From Pelagibacteraceae bacterium AG-339-N18 (GTDB lineage Bacteria; Pseudomonadota; Alphaproteobacteria; Pelagibacterales; Pelagibacteraceae), in assembly GCA_003282055.1 (NCBI GenBank), contig QCAD01000015.1, positions 1 to 16,767 of the forward strand: 16,767 nt of DNA, in the 5' to 3' direction. Every line of letters starts with the position of its first letter. The stretch's first letter is position 1. Positions 8,422-15,318 of this stretch are shown in pieces. Below the pieces are notes generated by a model, which made no database searches, had not been told where the DNA came from, and was given only the letters and a program-made list of their open reading frames with translations. Both the position numbers and the translations under genes were made by a program.

Positions 8422-9088
8422 GATAATTTTGATATTTATCTTTGGTAATTCTTTTAAAAGTAACTAGATCACCCGGATTAATTAAATTTGGCTCATTTTC
8501 TTTAGAACTGTCAAAAATACTTAATGGAGTATTACCAATAATATTCCATCCTCCGGGACTTTCAAATGTATAGATATTGGCAAATTGCTCAGTTATACCA
8601 ATTGAACCTTTTGGTACCTTAACTCTCGGAGTATCAAGACGATTTGCTCTAAGATTTTCCTCTAAATCTCCAAGAAAAGGCATTCCTGCAATAAAACCTG
8701 TCATATAACAAAAAAATTCCTTTTCAAAAAAATTTTCATAAATCTTTTCTTCCTTCATCTTAAGCTTATCCTCTAACCTTTTTATATCTAGGGAATATTC
8801 TTTTTCACAACAGATGGGAATTTCTAATTTTTTATTTTGAACACCGTCTAACTTGATGATTTCAATATTATCAATAATCTTTTTAAGTTTATTAAAATTG
8901 ATTTTTTTAAGATCAAAAGAAATGATTAATTTATTATATGATGGAGTAATATTAATTATCCCTGTAATATTTTTTTTTTGAATAGTTTTAAAATATTTTA
9001 TTACTTGAGTATTAATCTCTTTATTTACCTCTCTACCAAAATCACAATATAAAGCTGCGTCACCAAGATTTGATATATTTTTTATCAT
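8414..9088 (-). CDS. pxpB: 5-oxoprolinase subunit B
   Basis: This 224-residue protein matches PxpB (formerly KipI, allophanate-hydrolase-like subunit 1), one of three proteins needed for bacterial ATP-dependent 5-oxoprolinase. The C-terminal half carries the diagnostic segments YMTGFIAGMPFLGDL (about residues 128-142), RLDTPRVKVPKGSIGI, and YTFESPGGWNIIGNTPLSIFD. The N-terminus contains the GDAALYCDFG strand. Length is close to the roughly 218 residues of the E. coli protein. The start at 9088 lies only 21 bp from the divergent pxpA start, so its promoter must sit in that gap or inside pxpA. No strong ribosome site precedes the ATG. Confidence 0.93.
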   Translation of the reverse strand: MIKNISNLGDAALYCDFGREVNKEINTQVIKYFKTIQKKNITGIINITPSYNKLIISFDLKKINFNKLKKIIDNIEIIKLDGVQNKKLEIPICCEKEYSLDIKRLEDKLKMKEEKIYENFFEKEFFCYMTGFIAGMPFLGDLEENLRANRLDTPRVKVPKGSIGITEQFANIYTFESPGGWNIIGNTPLSIFDSSKENEPNLINPGDLVTFKRITKDKYQNYHE

Positions 9089-9109
9089 GCCATGTTATAC
9101 TGAAGAATA
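9089..9109. promoter_or_regulatory. Divergent pxpB/pxpA start region with overlapping candidate -10 boxes
   Basis: Only 21 bp separate the two divergent start codons. On the plus strand TGtTATACT (9093-9101) is an extended -10 element, placing a start site about 7 nt later at or next to the pxpA ATG (9110). On the minus strand TATAAC (9099-9094) is a candidate -10, with a weak -35-like TTTCAA 17 nt upstream inside pxpA. The elements share the same bases. In AT-rich DNA, -10-like strings arise by chance, so this is tentative. Confidence 0.4.
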
Positions 9110-9889
9110 ATGACTATTGAAATTAATATAAATTGTGATTTAGGTGAAAAATCTAAACATCACTCTAACAAGCATGATCCTGACTTACTTGAGATAGTCA
9201 ATTCAGCAAACATAGCATGTGGTTATCATGCTGGTGATGAAGAAACTATGAATACAATTGTAAAAATATCAAAAAAAAATGGTGTTAGTATTGGAGCACA
9301 TCCATCTTTTAATGATCCTGAAAATTTTGGCAGAGAAAGAATGGATTTATCTGACGCAGAGATAGAAAAATTATTAATTGATCAATATGAAATTCTTCAG
9401 TCAATTTCATCTAATCACGGTGAAAATGTTACTCATATAAAACCGCATGGTGCTCTAAATAATATGGCATGTGAAGATATTGATTTAGCTACAACATTAG
9501 CAAAAGTAATAAAAAGAATAAATCCAGAGTTGATTTATTTAGTGCCGACTGGATCTAAAATGGAATATGCTGCTAAAAAGTTGGATATGAAAATTGCTTG
9601 TGAAATATTTGCTGACAGAAATTATGAGGATGATGGAAATCTTGTATCAAGAAAAAAGTCTTATGCTTTAATTACTGATCCAGAACAAGCAAAAAAACAT
9701 GTGTTAAAAATGGTTCAAACCCAGTCACTTAATTGTCACAGCGGAAAACAAATACCTTGTGAAATCGACTCCGTGTGTATACATGGAGATAATTTAAGTT
9801 CTTTAGAAACTGCCAGATTAATTAAAACTGACTTGCTAGTTAAAGGAATTAAACTTAAAACATTAAATAATATGAAAAAATTTATATGA
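9110..9889 (+). CDS. pxpA: 5-oxoprolinase subunit A (LamB/YcsF family)
   Basis: This 259-residue protein is the PxpA subunit of ATP-dependent 5-oxoprolinase, which converts 5-oxoproline to glutamate together with PxpB and PxpC. The family signature is clear: ININCDLGE (about residues 5-13), NSANIACGYHAGDEETM (31-47), and then VSIGAHPSFNDPENFGRERMDLS. ITHIKPHGALNN-type and EIFADRNYEDDGNLVSR segments follow, and the C-terminal VCIHGDN motif is present. It is slightly longer than the roughly 244 residues usual for the family. It is transcribed away from pxpB and overlaps the next gene by 4 nt (ATGA). The ATG at 9110 has only a weak GAAG upstream and may be translated from a nearly leaderless message. 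Confidence 0.94.
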   Translation: MTIEININCDLGEKSKHHSNKHDPDLLEIVNSANIACGYHAGDEETMNTIVKISKKNGVSIGAHPSFNDPENFGRERMDLSDAEIEKLLIDQYEILQSISSNHGENVTHIKPHGALNNMACEDIDLATTLAKVIKRINPELIYLVPTGSKMEYAAKKLDMKIACEIFADRNYEDDGNLVSRKKSYALITDPEQAKKHVLKMVQTQSLNCHSGKQIPCEIDSVCIHGDNLSSLETARLIKTDLLVKGIKLKTLNNMKKFI

Positions 9890-10377
9890 TTAAAAATTTA
9901 CTTTTCGCAGTAGTGGTCTCAACTTTTTTAACTTCAAACTCGTTTGCTGCTGGTTCTAGTGATAGTAGCTCTTCCAATACTGAAACTAAATATGATATGG
10001 CGGTAACACATATTAAAGTGGCAAAAAAATTTGAGGAGAAAGATAAAGTAGAAAAAGCAAAGAAAAGATACGAGAAAGCTCAAAAGCTATTACTTCAATC
10101 AAATAAAAAATATCCTAACAAAGCTGATACATTAAATTATTTAGGTTTCACTACTCGAAAACTTGGAGATTTTGAAAACGGTGAAAAATATTACTTACAA
10201 GGTTTAAAAATCGACCCTAAACACATAGGTATCAATGAATACCTTGGGGAGTTATATGTAGCAACAAATAGACATAATCTTGCAATTGAAAGACTTGAGG
10301 TTCTTAAAGGATGTAACTGTAAAGAGTATGAGGATTTAAAAGCTATAATTGCTGGTAAAAAAGTTTCAAAGTATTAA
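9886..10377 (+). CDS. Exported TPR-repeat protein of unknown function
   Basis: This is a 163-residue protein with an N-terminal signal peptide (lysine at residue 3, a hydrophobic run, then SNSFA with probable cleavage after A21). A serine-rich linker follows, then a helical region. TPR-type helices are visible: one around residues 41-75 (AKKFEEKDKVEKAKKRYEKA), a clear one around residues 80-115 (TLNYLGFTTRKLGDFENGEKYYLQGLKIDP), and a third around 116-143 (INEYLGELYVATNRHNLAIERLEVL). A CxC pair (CNC) lies shortly after. It is probably periplasmic and acts through protein contacts. The ATG overlaps the pxpA stop (ATGA), so it is likely translated with pxpA, though a functional link to 5-oxoproline is not evident. 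Confidence 0.85.
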   Translation: MIKNLLFAVVVSTFLTSNSFAAGSSDSSSSNTETKYDMAVTHIKVAKKFEEKDKVEKAKKRYEKAQKLLLQSNKKYPNKADTLNYLGFTTRKLGDFENGEKYYLQGLKIDPKHIGINEYLGELYVATNRHNLAIERLEVLKGCNCKEYEDLKAIIAGKKVSKY

Positions 10378-10405
10378 TTCATATTTTAAAAGACATCTAA
10401 AAGTT

Positions 10406-10411
10406 TATAAT
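10406..10411 (+). promoter_or_regulatory. Candidate -10 box for the TerC-like gene
   Basis: A perfect TATAAT lies 26 nt before the TTG start of the TerC-like gene, in the 60-bp gap after the TPR gene. No convincing -35 box stands at 16-18 nt upstream, so this is only a candidate in AT-rich DNA. Confidence 0.3.
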
Positions 10412-10437
10412 ATAAATTATTTGAATAAATTATTAAA

Positions 10438-11049
10438 TTGTTAGAAGAATCTCTCATACTCTTACAGATTATTTTCATAGACATTATATTGGCTGCAGAT
10501 AATGCAATTATAATTGGTTTAATTGCTGCTAATTTTGTACCTAAAAATAGAAAATTGATTATTTTTTGGGGTGTTGTTGGTGCACTTGTTTTCAAAGTAT
10601 TGTTTGCTGTTTTTGCAACTTATCTTTTCCAATTTTATTGGATTAAAATTATTGGAGGACTTTTATTAATATGGATTGTAAATGATTTAAGGAAGGATTT
10701 ATTCGAGATTAAAAAAATAAAATCACCAACCAAAAAATCAAAAGAGCCATCTTTTATAAAAAGTATTTATAAAGTTCTTTTTGCGGATATAACAATTAGC
10801 TTTGACAATGTCATAGGTGTTGTAGGAGCTGCTAAAGGAAATTTTGGTTACATGATGTTTGGACTTATTTTATCAGTTGTCTTAACAGGTGCACTTGCAA
10901 CCTATCTTGCAAATTATATTCAAAAACATCTCTGGATTGCGTATGTTGGTTTAGGTTTTATTTTGCTCGTTGCATTACAACTAATTATCGGTGGGTTGAA
11001 TGATTACGGCGTCCTATCGATTAACGAAACCTTTAAAAAATATTTTTAA
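10438..11049 (+). CDS. TerC/YjbE-family integral membrane protein (putative metal ion transport)
   Basis: This 203-residue, strongly hydrophobic protein has the TerC layout: two internally similar halves, each with a membrane-embedded acidic motif. The first is DIILAADNAIIIG (D15, D21, N22). The second is DITISFDNVIGVVGAAKG (D118, D124, N125). A short basic cytoplasmic loop (about residues 85-110) separates them. Related proteins are tied to tellurite resistance and to manganese or other cation handling; the substrate here cannot be read from sequence. The start is a TTG at 10438; the frame has a stop at 10426-10428 and no ATG or GTG between, so TTG is the only common start there. The next gene begins 5 nt after the stop. 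Confidence 0.88.
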   Translation: MLEESLILLQIIFIDIILAADNAIIIGLIAANFVPKNRKLIIFWGVVGALVFKVLFAVFATYLFQFYWIKIIGGLLLIWIVNDLRKDLFEIKKIKSPTKKSKEPSFIKSIYKVLFADITISFDNVIGVVGAAKGNFGYMMFGLILSVVLTGALATYLANYIQKHLWIAYVGLGFILLVALQLIIGGLNDYGVLSINETFKKYF

Positions 11050-11054
11050 TTTAA

Positions 11055-12236
11055 ATGAAAAATTTATTTCTTTTGATATTTTTATTATTGTCAATTTTTA
11101 CTAAACCACTTTATGGCGAGGTGAAGATTGGTATTGTGTTGGACTTTACTGGACCAATAATGTCACTTACTCCTGCTATGGCAAGCTCAGCTAATTTAGC
11201 TTTTGAGGAGGCTTCAGAATCTGGATCTTTTTTAGGTGGACAAACTATTAAAACAATTAAAGCCGATACCAAGTGTGTTGATTCAACCGGCGCCACTGTC
11301 TCAACAAATAAAATAATAAAACAAGGTATTGTTGCTATAGTGGGATCTGCATGCCCTAAAATAACGGAAGAAATATTAATTAATTCTGCTATCCCAAATA
11401 AAATAATAATGGTATCGCCAGCTGCAACATCTCTAAGATTAACTAATTTTAATAATAATGGTTATTTTTTTAGAACTGTGCCATCAGATATTAGAGATGG
11501 GCAAATCTTGGCTGATATTACAAAAGACAAAAAAATTAAAAGCTTAGCAATTACCTATGCTAATAATTACTACGGTAAAAGTTTATCTGACGCCTATAAG
11601 TCTGCGGTAGAAGCATATGGTATTAAAATTACAGCTATAACTCCACACGAGGATAATAAAACAGATTACTCCACAGAGTCATCCTATCTTGCTTCAGCCG
11701 GTGGGGATGCCTTAGCGATAATTGGTTATCAAGATAAAGGTGGTAAAGGAATAATTCAAGCATCATTAGATTCAGGTGCATTTGATATATTTATTTTATC
11801 TGATCAAATGATAGGTCAAACGCTGGTTGATAGCTTTGGAAAAAGTTTAGAAAAATCCTTTGGTTTTAAACACGGATCAACCAAAAAAGGTGCAAGTTTA
11901 TTTACTAAAATAGCAAATGAAAATAAAATAGACAGTCTCAATCCGTTTACTAATGAGTCATATGATGCCGCTGCATTATTAGTTTTATCTATGCAAGCTG
12001 CAAACTCAACAGATGCTTCAATTTTTAAAGATAATATTTTGGAAATTGCTAATTCTCCAGGAACTAAAATTTATCCTGGAGAAATTAAAAAAGGTTTAGA
12101 ATTATTATCTAGAGGAAAAAAAATTAATTATGAAGGTGCTACTGGTGTGACTTTGCTTAATAATGGAGATGCAAAAGGTTCTTTTTTGGAAGTAAAGGTT
12201 AAAGGTAACAGATTTAAAACAATTAAACAAAGGTAA
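11055..12236 (+). CDS. Periplasmic substrate-binding protein of a branched-chain-amino-acid-type ABC transporter
   Basis: This 393-residue protein has a signal peptide (basic start, hydrophobic run, likely cleavage after G21) and then a type I periplasmic binding fold of the LivK family. It opens with VKIGIVLDFTGPI (about residues 23-35) and continues with VAIVGSACPKITEEILINSAIPNKIIMVSPAATSLRLT (93-130), the usual ligand-binding stretch. C74 and C100 may form a disulphide. Such proteins deliver branched-chain amino acids, amides, short acids or urea to LivHMGF-type permeases. No permease gene adjoins it; the nearest partner is the LivF-type ATPase more than 3.5 kb away on the other strand. 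It begins 5 nt after the TerC-like stop, so the two are probably co-transcribed. The ligand is unknown. Confidence 0.9.
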   Translation: MKNLFLLIFLLLSIFTKPLYGEVKIGIVLDFTGPIMSLTPAMASSANLAFEEASESGSFLGGQTIKTIKADTKCVDSTGATVSTNKIIKQGIVAIVGSACPKITEEILINSAIPNKIIMVSPAATSLRLTNFNNNGYFFRTVPSDIRDGQILADITKDKKIKSLAITYANNYYGKSLSDAYKSAVEAYGIKITAITPHEDNKTDYSTESSYLASAGGDALAIIGYQDKGGKGIIQASLDSGAFDIFILSDQMIGQTLVDSFGKSLEKSFGFKHGSTKKGASLFTKIANENKIDSLNPFTNESYDAAALLVLSMQAANSTDASIFKDNILEIANSPGTKIYPGEIKKGLELLSRGKKINYEGATGVTLLNNGDAKGSFLEVKVKGNRFKTIKQR

Positions 12237-12239
12237 TTG

Positions 12240-12308
12240 TCAAAACATATATTTGTCTGCAATATACATAGCCCAAGCTATTGCTGCACCTAATATTATG
12301 TATTTCAT
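12240..12308 (-). CDS. Candidate 22-residue hydrophobic membrane peptide
   Basis: A short frame, ATG at 12308 and TGA at 12240-12242, encodes 22 residues beginning MKYIILGAAIAWAMY and ending in a charged and aromatic tail (ADKYMF). The layout is that of a single membrane-spanning peptide: one lysine, about 15 hydrophobic residues with small Gly/Ala positions, then a polar end. It starts 3 nt after the stop of the ProC-like gene on the same strand, so it could be made from the same message. No good ribosome site is visible. It fills the 75-bp gap between two convergent genes. It could be a chance frame; conservation would decide. Confidence 0.4.
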   Translation of the reverse strand: MKYIILGAAIAWAMYIADKYMF

Positions 12309-12311
12309 AGA

Positions 12312-13079
12312 TTATTTTTTATTTAACCTCTTATAAATATTATTTAAAATTAAATCCATCTTTTTATAAAAACCCTTTTTTCTTAGTTGATTAACCCCTT
12401 GCCAATTTAATCCACCTGGTGTTTGTTCATTAACCAAATTTTTTAGGGGTTTTGCTGAATTCATAGCAGCTAAATCTGCCAAAGCTGAATATAAAAATGT
12501 TACATATTTTTGAGCATCCAGTTTATTTGTTTTCTTTTTTATTAACCAATTTGATAAAACAGCTAATAATTCGTAAAACGAAGCCATAGTTCCCGATATA
12601 GCCCAAAAGTTTTTTGATAATTTTTCATTTTTAATTTCAATTGTTGTTCCAATTTTATCAAAAAAAATTTTGACTTTTTTATTAGGAGGGAATATTGCTA
12701 CTGGGCCTTTACCTAGTCTTATTGGAGGCATCGGGATAGCTCTTATAATTGTTATTTTTTTTTTTATCAATTTTGTTAATTTCAAGTAATTTGTTGTAGA
12801 CATAAAACTAATAACAATTTGTTTTTTTTTGAAATTTAGTTTTGGCAATATACTCTCGCCTACATTAGGTAAAACACCAAGAAAAATCCAATCTGACTTA
12901 TCAATCACTGTTTGATTATCTTTGGCAATTGTTATTTTTTTGAATTTTTTTTTTATGTTTTGGGATTTTTTTTTATTTCTTGGTGAGATAAATATTTTTT
13001 TATAAAAAATTTTTGATTTACATATTCCAGTAATAACGTCTGTAACAATGTTACCAGTTCCTATAAATCCTAAATTCAT
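12312..13079 (-). CDS. Pyrroline-5-carboxylate-reductase-like NAD(P)-binding protein
   Basis: This 255-residue protein has the ProC/F420-oxidoreductase fold. A Rossmann dinucleotide-binding motif opens it (LGFIGTGNIVTDVI, residues 3-16), a strand SDWIFLGVLP and the segment IVISFMSTT follow, and a C-terminal dimerisation domain carries TPGGLNWQGVNQLRKKG (about residues 224-240), like the SPGGTT region of ProC. True ProC reduces pyrroline-5-carboxylate to proline with NAD(P)H. Here the usual RxMPN segment is replaced by RAIPMPPIRLGKGP, and the C-terminal motif is also altered, so the substrate may differ. The protein is unusually lysine-rich. It is the only gene before the small candidate peptide and converges on the binding-protein gene. 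I am confident in the fold and unsure of the reaction. Confidence 0.8.
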   Translation of the reverse strand: MNLGFIGTGNIVTDVITGICKSKIFYKKIFISPRNKKKSQNIKKKFKKITIAKDNQTVIDKSDWIFLGVLPNVGESILPKLNFKKKQIVISFMSTTNYLKLTKLIKKKITIIRAIPMPPIRLGKGPVAIFPPNKKVKIFFDKIGTTIEIKNEKLSKNFWAISGTMASFYELLAVLSNWLIKKKTNKLDAQKYVTFLYSALADLAAMNSAKPLKNLVNEQTPGGLNWQGVNQLRKKGFYKKMDLILNNIYKRLNKK

Positions 13080-13112
13080 AATTTAAATTACATTATAGGA
13101 GAGTTTATTTGA

Positions 13113-13146
13113 ACAAAAAAAAAGGCTGGTGATTAAACCAGCCTTT
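13113..13146 (-). terminator. Intrinsic terminator after the beta-barrel gene
   Basis: A perfect 10-bp stem (13121-13130 with 13137-13146, AAAGGCTGGT against ACCAGCCTTT) encloses a 6-nt loop. On the minus strand it is followed by a long U-tract from the A-run before it. It lies about 20 nt after the stop of the beta-barrel gene and is the strongest terminator in the window. Confidence 0.92.
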
Positions 13147-13167
13147 TAAATTTTAATTTAAATAAAA

Positions 13168-13857
13168 TTAGAATGTTTTTCCAATTTTAATTGATCCAGT
13201 TGCACCGTACATTTCTTTAACTTCAACTACTTTGCTTGAGTCAACTGTACTTGTTGCATCAACGTCATCATACTCTGAAGCTGCAACTTCTGCTCTGAAA
13301 AAGACACCATTATCAGCTGTATACTGATAACCCAATCCAATTGAAACACCATTGGTATCTACGTCATTATATTTACTTCCAGTGGCTAATGACTCTTGGG
13401 TTAGTATGTCTACAAAATGGTAACCTAGTTTAAGATACGTACCGAATGGCATATTCACATTTGCGTAAACTGTAGTATGATCTTTAAACGTTGCCTTAAC
13501 TGTGTTGTTAATATTTCCAGTACCAGTTGTTTTAGTTTGCTGAACGTTTAAATTCGATGGAGTAGATACGTCATCTGCAAATCTTTCAATACCTACAGAT
13601 ATCATATCATTTGCAGCATACTCAACGAATATACTTGCTATGCCATCTTTTTTAAATGCACCGTCTTCTTCTGTTATTTTTTTCTTAGTTGCATCTCCAC
13701 CACTACCTGTCATGGTTTCTTTACCACTACCCATGAATGCTGCTGTGTTTAATGCTACACCAACCGTGACTCCTTCAACTGCTGAAGCAGATTGAATACC
13801 AAGAAAAGACACAAAAGATATTGCTAAAATAGCTATTTTTTTTCTTAAGTTGATCAT
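13168..13857 (-). CDS. Small outer-membrane beta-barrel protein
   Basis: This 229-residue protein has a clear signal peptide (MINLRKKIAILAISFVSFLG, then IQSASA with cleavage after residue 26). The rest alternates polar and non-polar residues in strands with aromatic girdles and ends in IKIGKTF. A terminal phenylalanine is the usual recognition signal for BAM-assembled barrels. The mature length of about 203 residues suits an 8-stranded barrel of the OmpA/OmpW kind. Loops are rich in Thr, Ser, Asp and Gly. The ATG at 13857 has a strong AAGAAGGA ribosome site (13870-13863) 5 nt upstream, and the gene has its own terminator and a 229-bp upstream region, so it is a single-gene unit, probably well expressed. 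Its role (pore, ligand binding or structural) is not evident. Confidence 0.85.
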   Translation of the reverse strand: MINLRKKIAILAISFVSFLGIQSASAVEGVTVGVALNTAAFMGSGKETMTGSGGDATKKKITEEDGAFKKDGIASIFVEYAANDMISVGIERFADDVSTPSNLNVQQTKTTGTGNINNTVKATFKDHTTVYANVNMPFGTYLKLGYHFVDILTQESLATGSKYNDVDTNGVSIGLGYQYTADNGVFFRAEVAASEYDDVDATSTVDSSKVVEVKEMYGATGSIKIGKTF

Positions 13858-14059
13858 AGTTTTCCTTCTTAACTTAAATTAATATATTAATAGGCTTCTA
13901 ATATCATTGTTTGATGTAATTTTAAAATTTAAATACCACTAAATTTGTTTTTTACAGAACTGTTGCAAAATTATCACTAAAAATACCTTTAAAAATGTGG
14001 TTTTTTTGAGCTATATTATTTTATACTTAAAGTTGTAAATAAATATTTTTTTTAAAAAA
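13858..14059. other. Intergenic control region of the beta-barrel gene
   Basis: This is the largest non-coding gap in the window apart from the riboswitch leader. It contains the ribosome site of the beta-barrel gene, two near-identical direct repeats (TACCACTAAA at 13934-13943 and TATCACTAAA at 13972-13981), and a short inverted repeat ACAG-AA-CTGT (13954-13963) between them. No convincing full promoter could be chosen among the many AT-rich candidates, and no small gene or RNA was recognised. Confidence 0.4.
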
Positions 14060-14076
14060 AATCAAACAATTTGATT
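14054..14076 (-). terminator. Probable intrinsic terminator after the glutarate hydroxylase gene
   Basis: On the minus strand, about 10 nt after the stop codon, a 7-bp inverted repeat (AATCAAA with TTTGATT, 14060-14076, 3-nt loop) is followed by a run of U. The stem is AT-rich and weak, but its position at the end of the operon and the U-tract support the call. Confidence 0.55.
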
Positions 14077-14086
14077 GTATTAATCT

Positions 14087-14998
14087 TTAATTAAAAAAAG
14101 ATCCCCGTATTCTCAAAAGTTCTCTGCTCAAGTCTTTATTTTCCCTAAAAGGCTTTCTTCCGTGTAGCCAAAAATAATTATTAGCTATTACTGAAGAACC
14201 TACTGGTAATCTTGTAATGATCTTATGATTACTTTCCTCTAAACTGTCAGACAATTTTTGTAAAAAAACTCCTTGTCTCATGTTTTTTGGTTCAGGAAAT
14301 TGATCAATGTACGAAATTTGGGCTCTACCATTTTTATCAGATGAAAATACTGGATGTTCAACTTTGTAATCAATATTTTTACTTTTAGGGGACCCCCAAA
14401 TAAAATTTTCTTTTGCAGATGGATCGTTGAATAATTCATCGCAATGCTCCCAATCATCAAGATGTAGCATGGCTGATTCTCCACCTTCTACATTTTTTTC
14501 TTCTAATTTTGACATCAATAACCAATCAGTTTTTTCTTTTACATAAGTACCATCAGTGTGTAGGTCCATGTTTGTATAAGCTTTTCTAAGATAAGAATCA
14601 CTTTTGTCCTCATGTTTAACATGAAACCTTGCATAATATTTTCCAGCCATAGCATCATGATTAGGTACACCAATTAAGTGTGCCACTGCTGTAGAAAGTT
14701 TTATCAAAAAATTATTATCTATTTTAGAAATTAGGTTTTTTGGTTTAATTATAAAACAACCTGTATTTCTATCTCGAATAATTTTATTTATATATTTAGA
14801 TAATTTATTTTCACTTAAATCATCCAAACTTTTAGCAATGGTAAATCTAGTGAAAGGCTTGTACTCTAAAGCTGTAATATCAAATTTATTAAATGGGAAT
14901 ATAAGTTTATTTAAAATTTCTTCACTTATATCAATATTTATTATCCTAGAAGATTTAACATTTAAACTAATTTCAAAGCCATCAATTTTTTCTATCAT
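14087..14998 (-). CDS. glaH: CsiD/GlaH-type glutarate 2-hydroxylase (Fe(II)/2-oxoglutarate dioxygenase)
   Basis: The 303-residue protein aligns well from memory with E. coli CsiD (GlaH), which hydroxylates glutarate to L-2-hydroxyglutarate using Fe(II), oxygen and 2-oxoglutarate. Shared segments are ALEYKPFTRF, TAVAHLIG, YYARFHVKHEDKSDSYLR, LHTDGTY, LHLDDWEH, YIDQF and FWLHGR. The metal-binding triad is visible as H147, D149 and H279, and R296 (RELLRIRG) fits the 2-oxoglutarate-binding arginine. The N-terminus is about 13 residues shorter than in E. coli, without loss of known motifs. Its ATG overlaps the azlD stop (ATGA), so it is the last gene of an amino-acid transport operon. No L-2-hydroxyglutarate oxidase (lhgO) or gabDT gene is nearby in this window. 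Confidence 0.9.
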   Translation of the reverse strand: MIEKIDGFEISLNVKSSRIINIDISEEILNKLIFPFNKFDITALEYKPFTRFTIAKSLDDLSENKLSKYINKIIRDRNTGCFIIKPKNLISKIDNNFLIKLSTAVAHLIGVPNHDAMAGKYYARFHVKHEDKSDSYLRKAYTNMDLHTDGTYVKEKTDWLLMSKLEEKNVEGGESAMLHLDDWEHCDELFNDPSAKENFIWGSPKSKNIDYKVEHPVFSSDKNGRAQISYIDQFPEPKNMRQGVFLQKLSDSLEESNHKIITRLPVGSSVIANNYFWLHGRKPFRENKDLSRELLRIRGSFFN

Positions 14999-15318
14999 AA
15001 GTAAAAATTAAAAAGTGATAATATGATACCAGAGAAAAGAGTTGGGTAAACTAAATTTTTTCTAGTTAGATAAAAAATAATTATAGCTAAAAAAACAACT
15101 ATAAATCTTATAAAATAATCCACTTCATTTAAAGACCCTGATGGAAAAATTATCATTCTTGCAATAAGTGCCGCCAAAGTTGAGTATGCGAGACAATTAA
15201 ACCATCTAAACATTTTTGAAGTTTCTTTTATTTTTTCCGCACTTATAACGCCTAAGAATCTGGAAAGATATGTTGCTAAAGACGTAACTATAATCACAAT
15301 TATAGTGTTATTCGCCAT
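14995..15318 (-). CDS. azlD: AzlD-family branched-chain amino acid transport protein
   Basis: This is a small membrane protein with about four helices, typical of AzlD, the partner of AzlC in export of branched-chain amino acids and analogues across the inner membrane. The segment LATYLSRFLGVI near the N-terminus is the family hallmark (TYxxRxxP-like region), and RFIVVFLAIIIFYLTRKNLVYPTLFSGIIL ends the protein. I place the start at the ATG at 15318, giving 107 residues, because GGAG lies 6 nt upstream. A TTG four codons earlier (15330) is in frame but has no such site. The gene overlaps azlC by 11 nt and glaH by 4 nt, so AzlC and AzlD are made in a coupled way. Confidence 0.88.
   Translation of the reverse strand: MANNTIIVIIVTSLATYLSRFLGVISAEKIKETSKMFRWFNCLAYSTLAALIARMIIFPSGSLNEVDYFIRFIVVFLAIIIFYLTRKNLVYPTLFSGIILSLFNFYL

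Noticed and set aside
10386..10595. A 69-codon frame on the minus strand
   Set aside because: It runs antisense to the TerC-like gene, whose metal-site motif and membrane segments account for the sequence.
12237..12311. A terminator between the convergent binding-protein and ProC-like genes
   Set aside because: No stem with a following U-tract could be found on either strand in this gap.
14041..14061. The long T/A run before the terminator as a separate repeat or structural element
   Set aside because: It is explained as the U-tract of the terminator plus the general AT-richness; similar homopolymer runs occur throughout the window.
14278..14484. A 68-codon frame on the minus strand inside the glutarate hydroxylase gene
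   Set aside because: It is a different frame of a well-conserved gene; the product shows no recognisable features.
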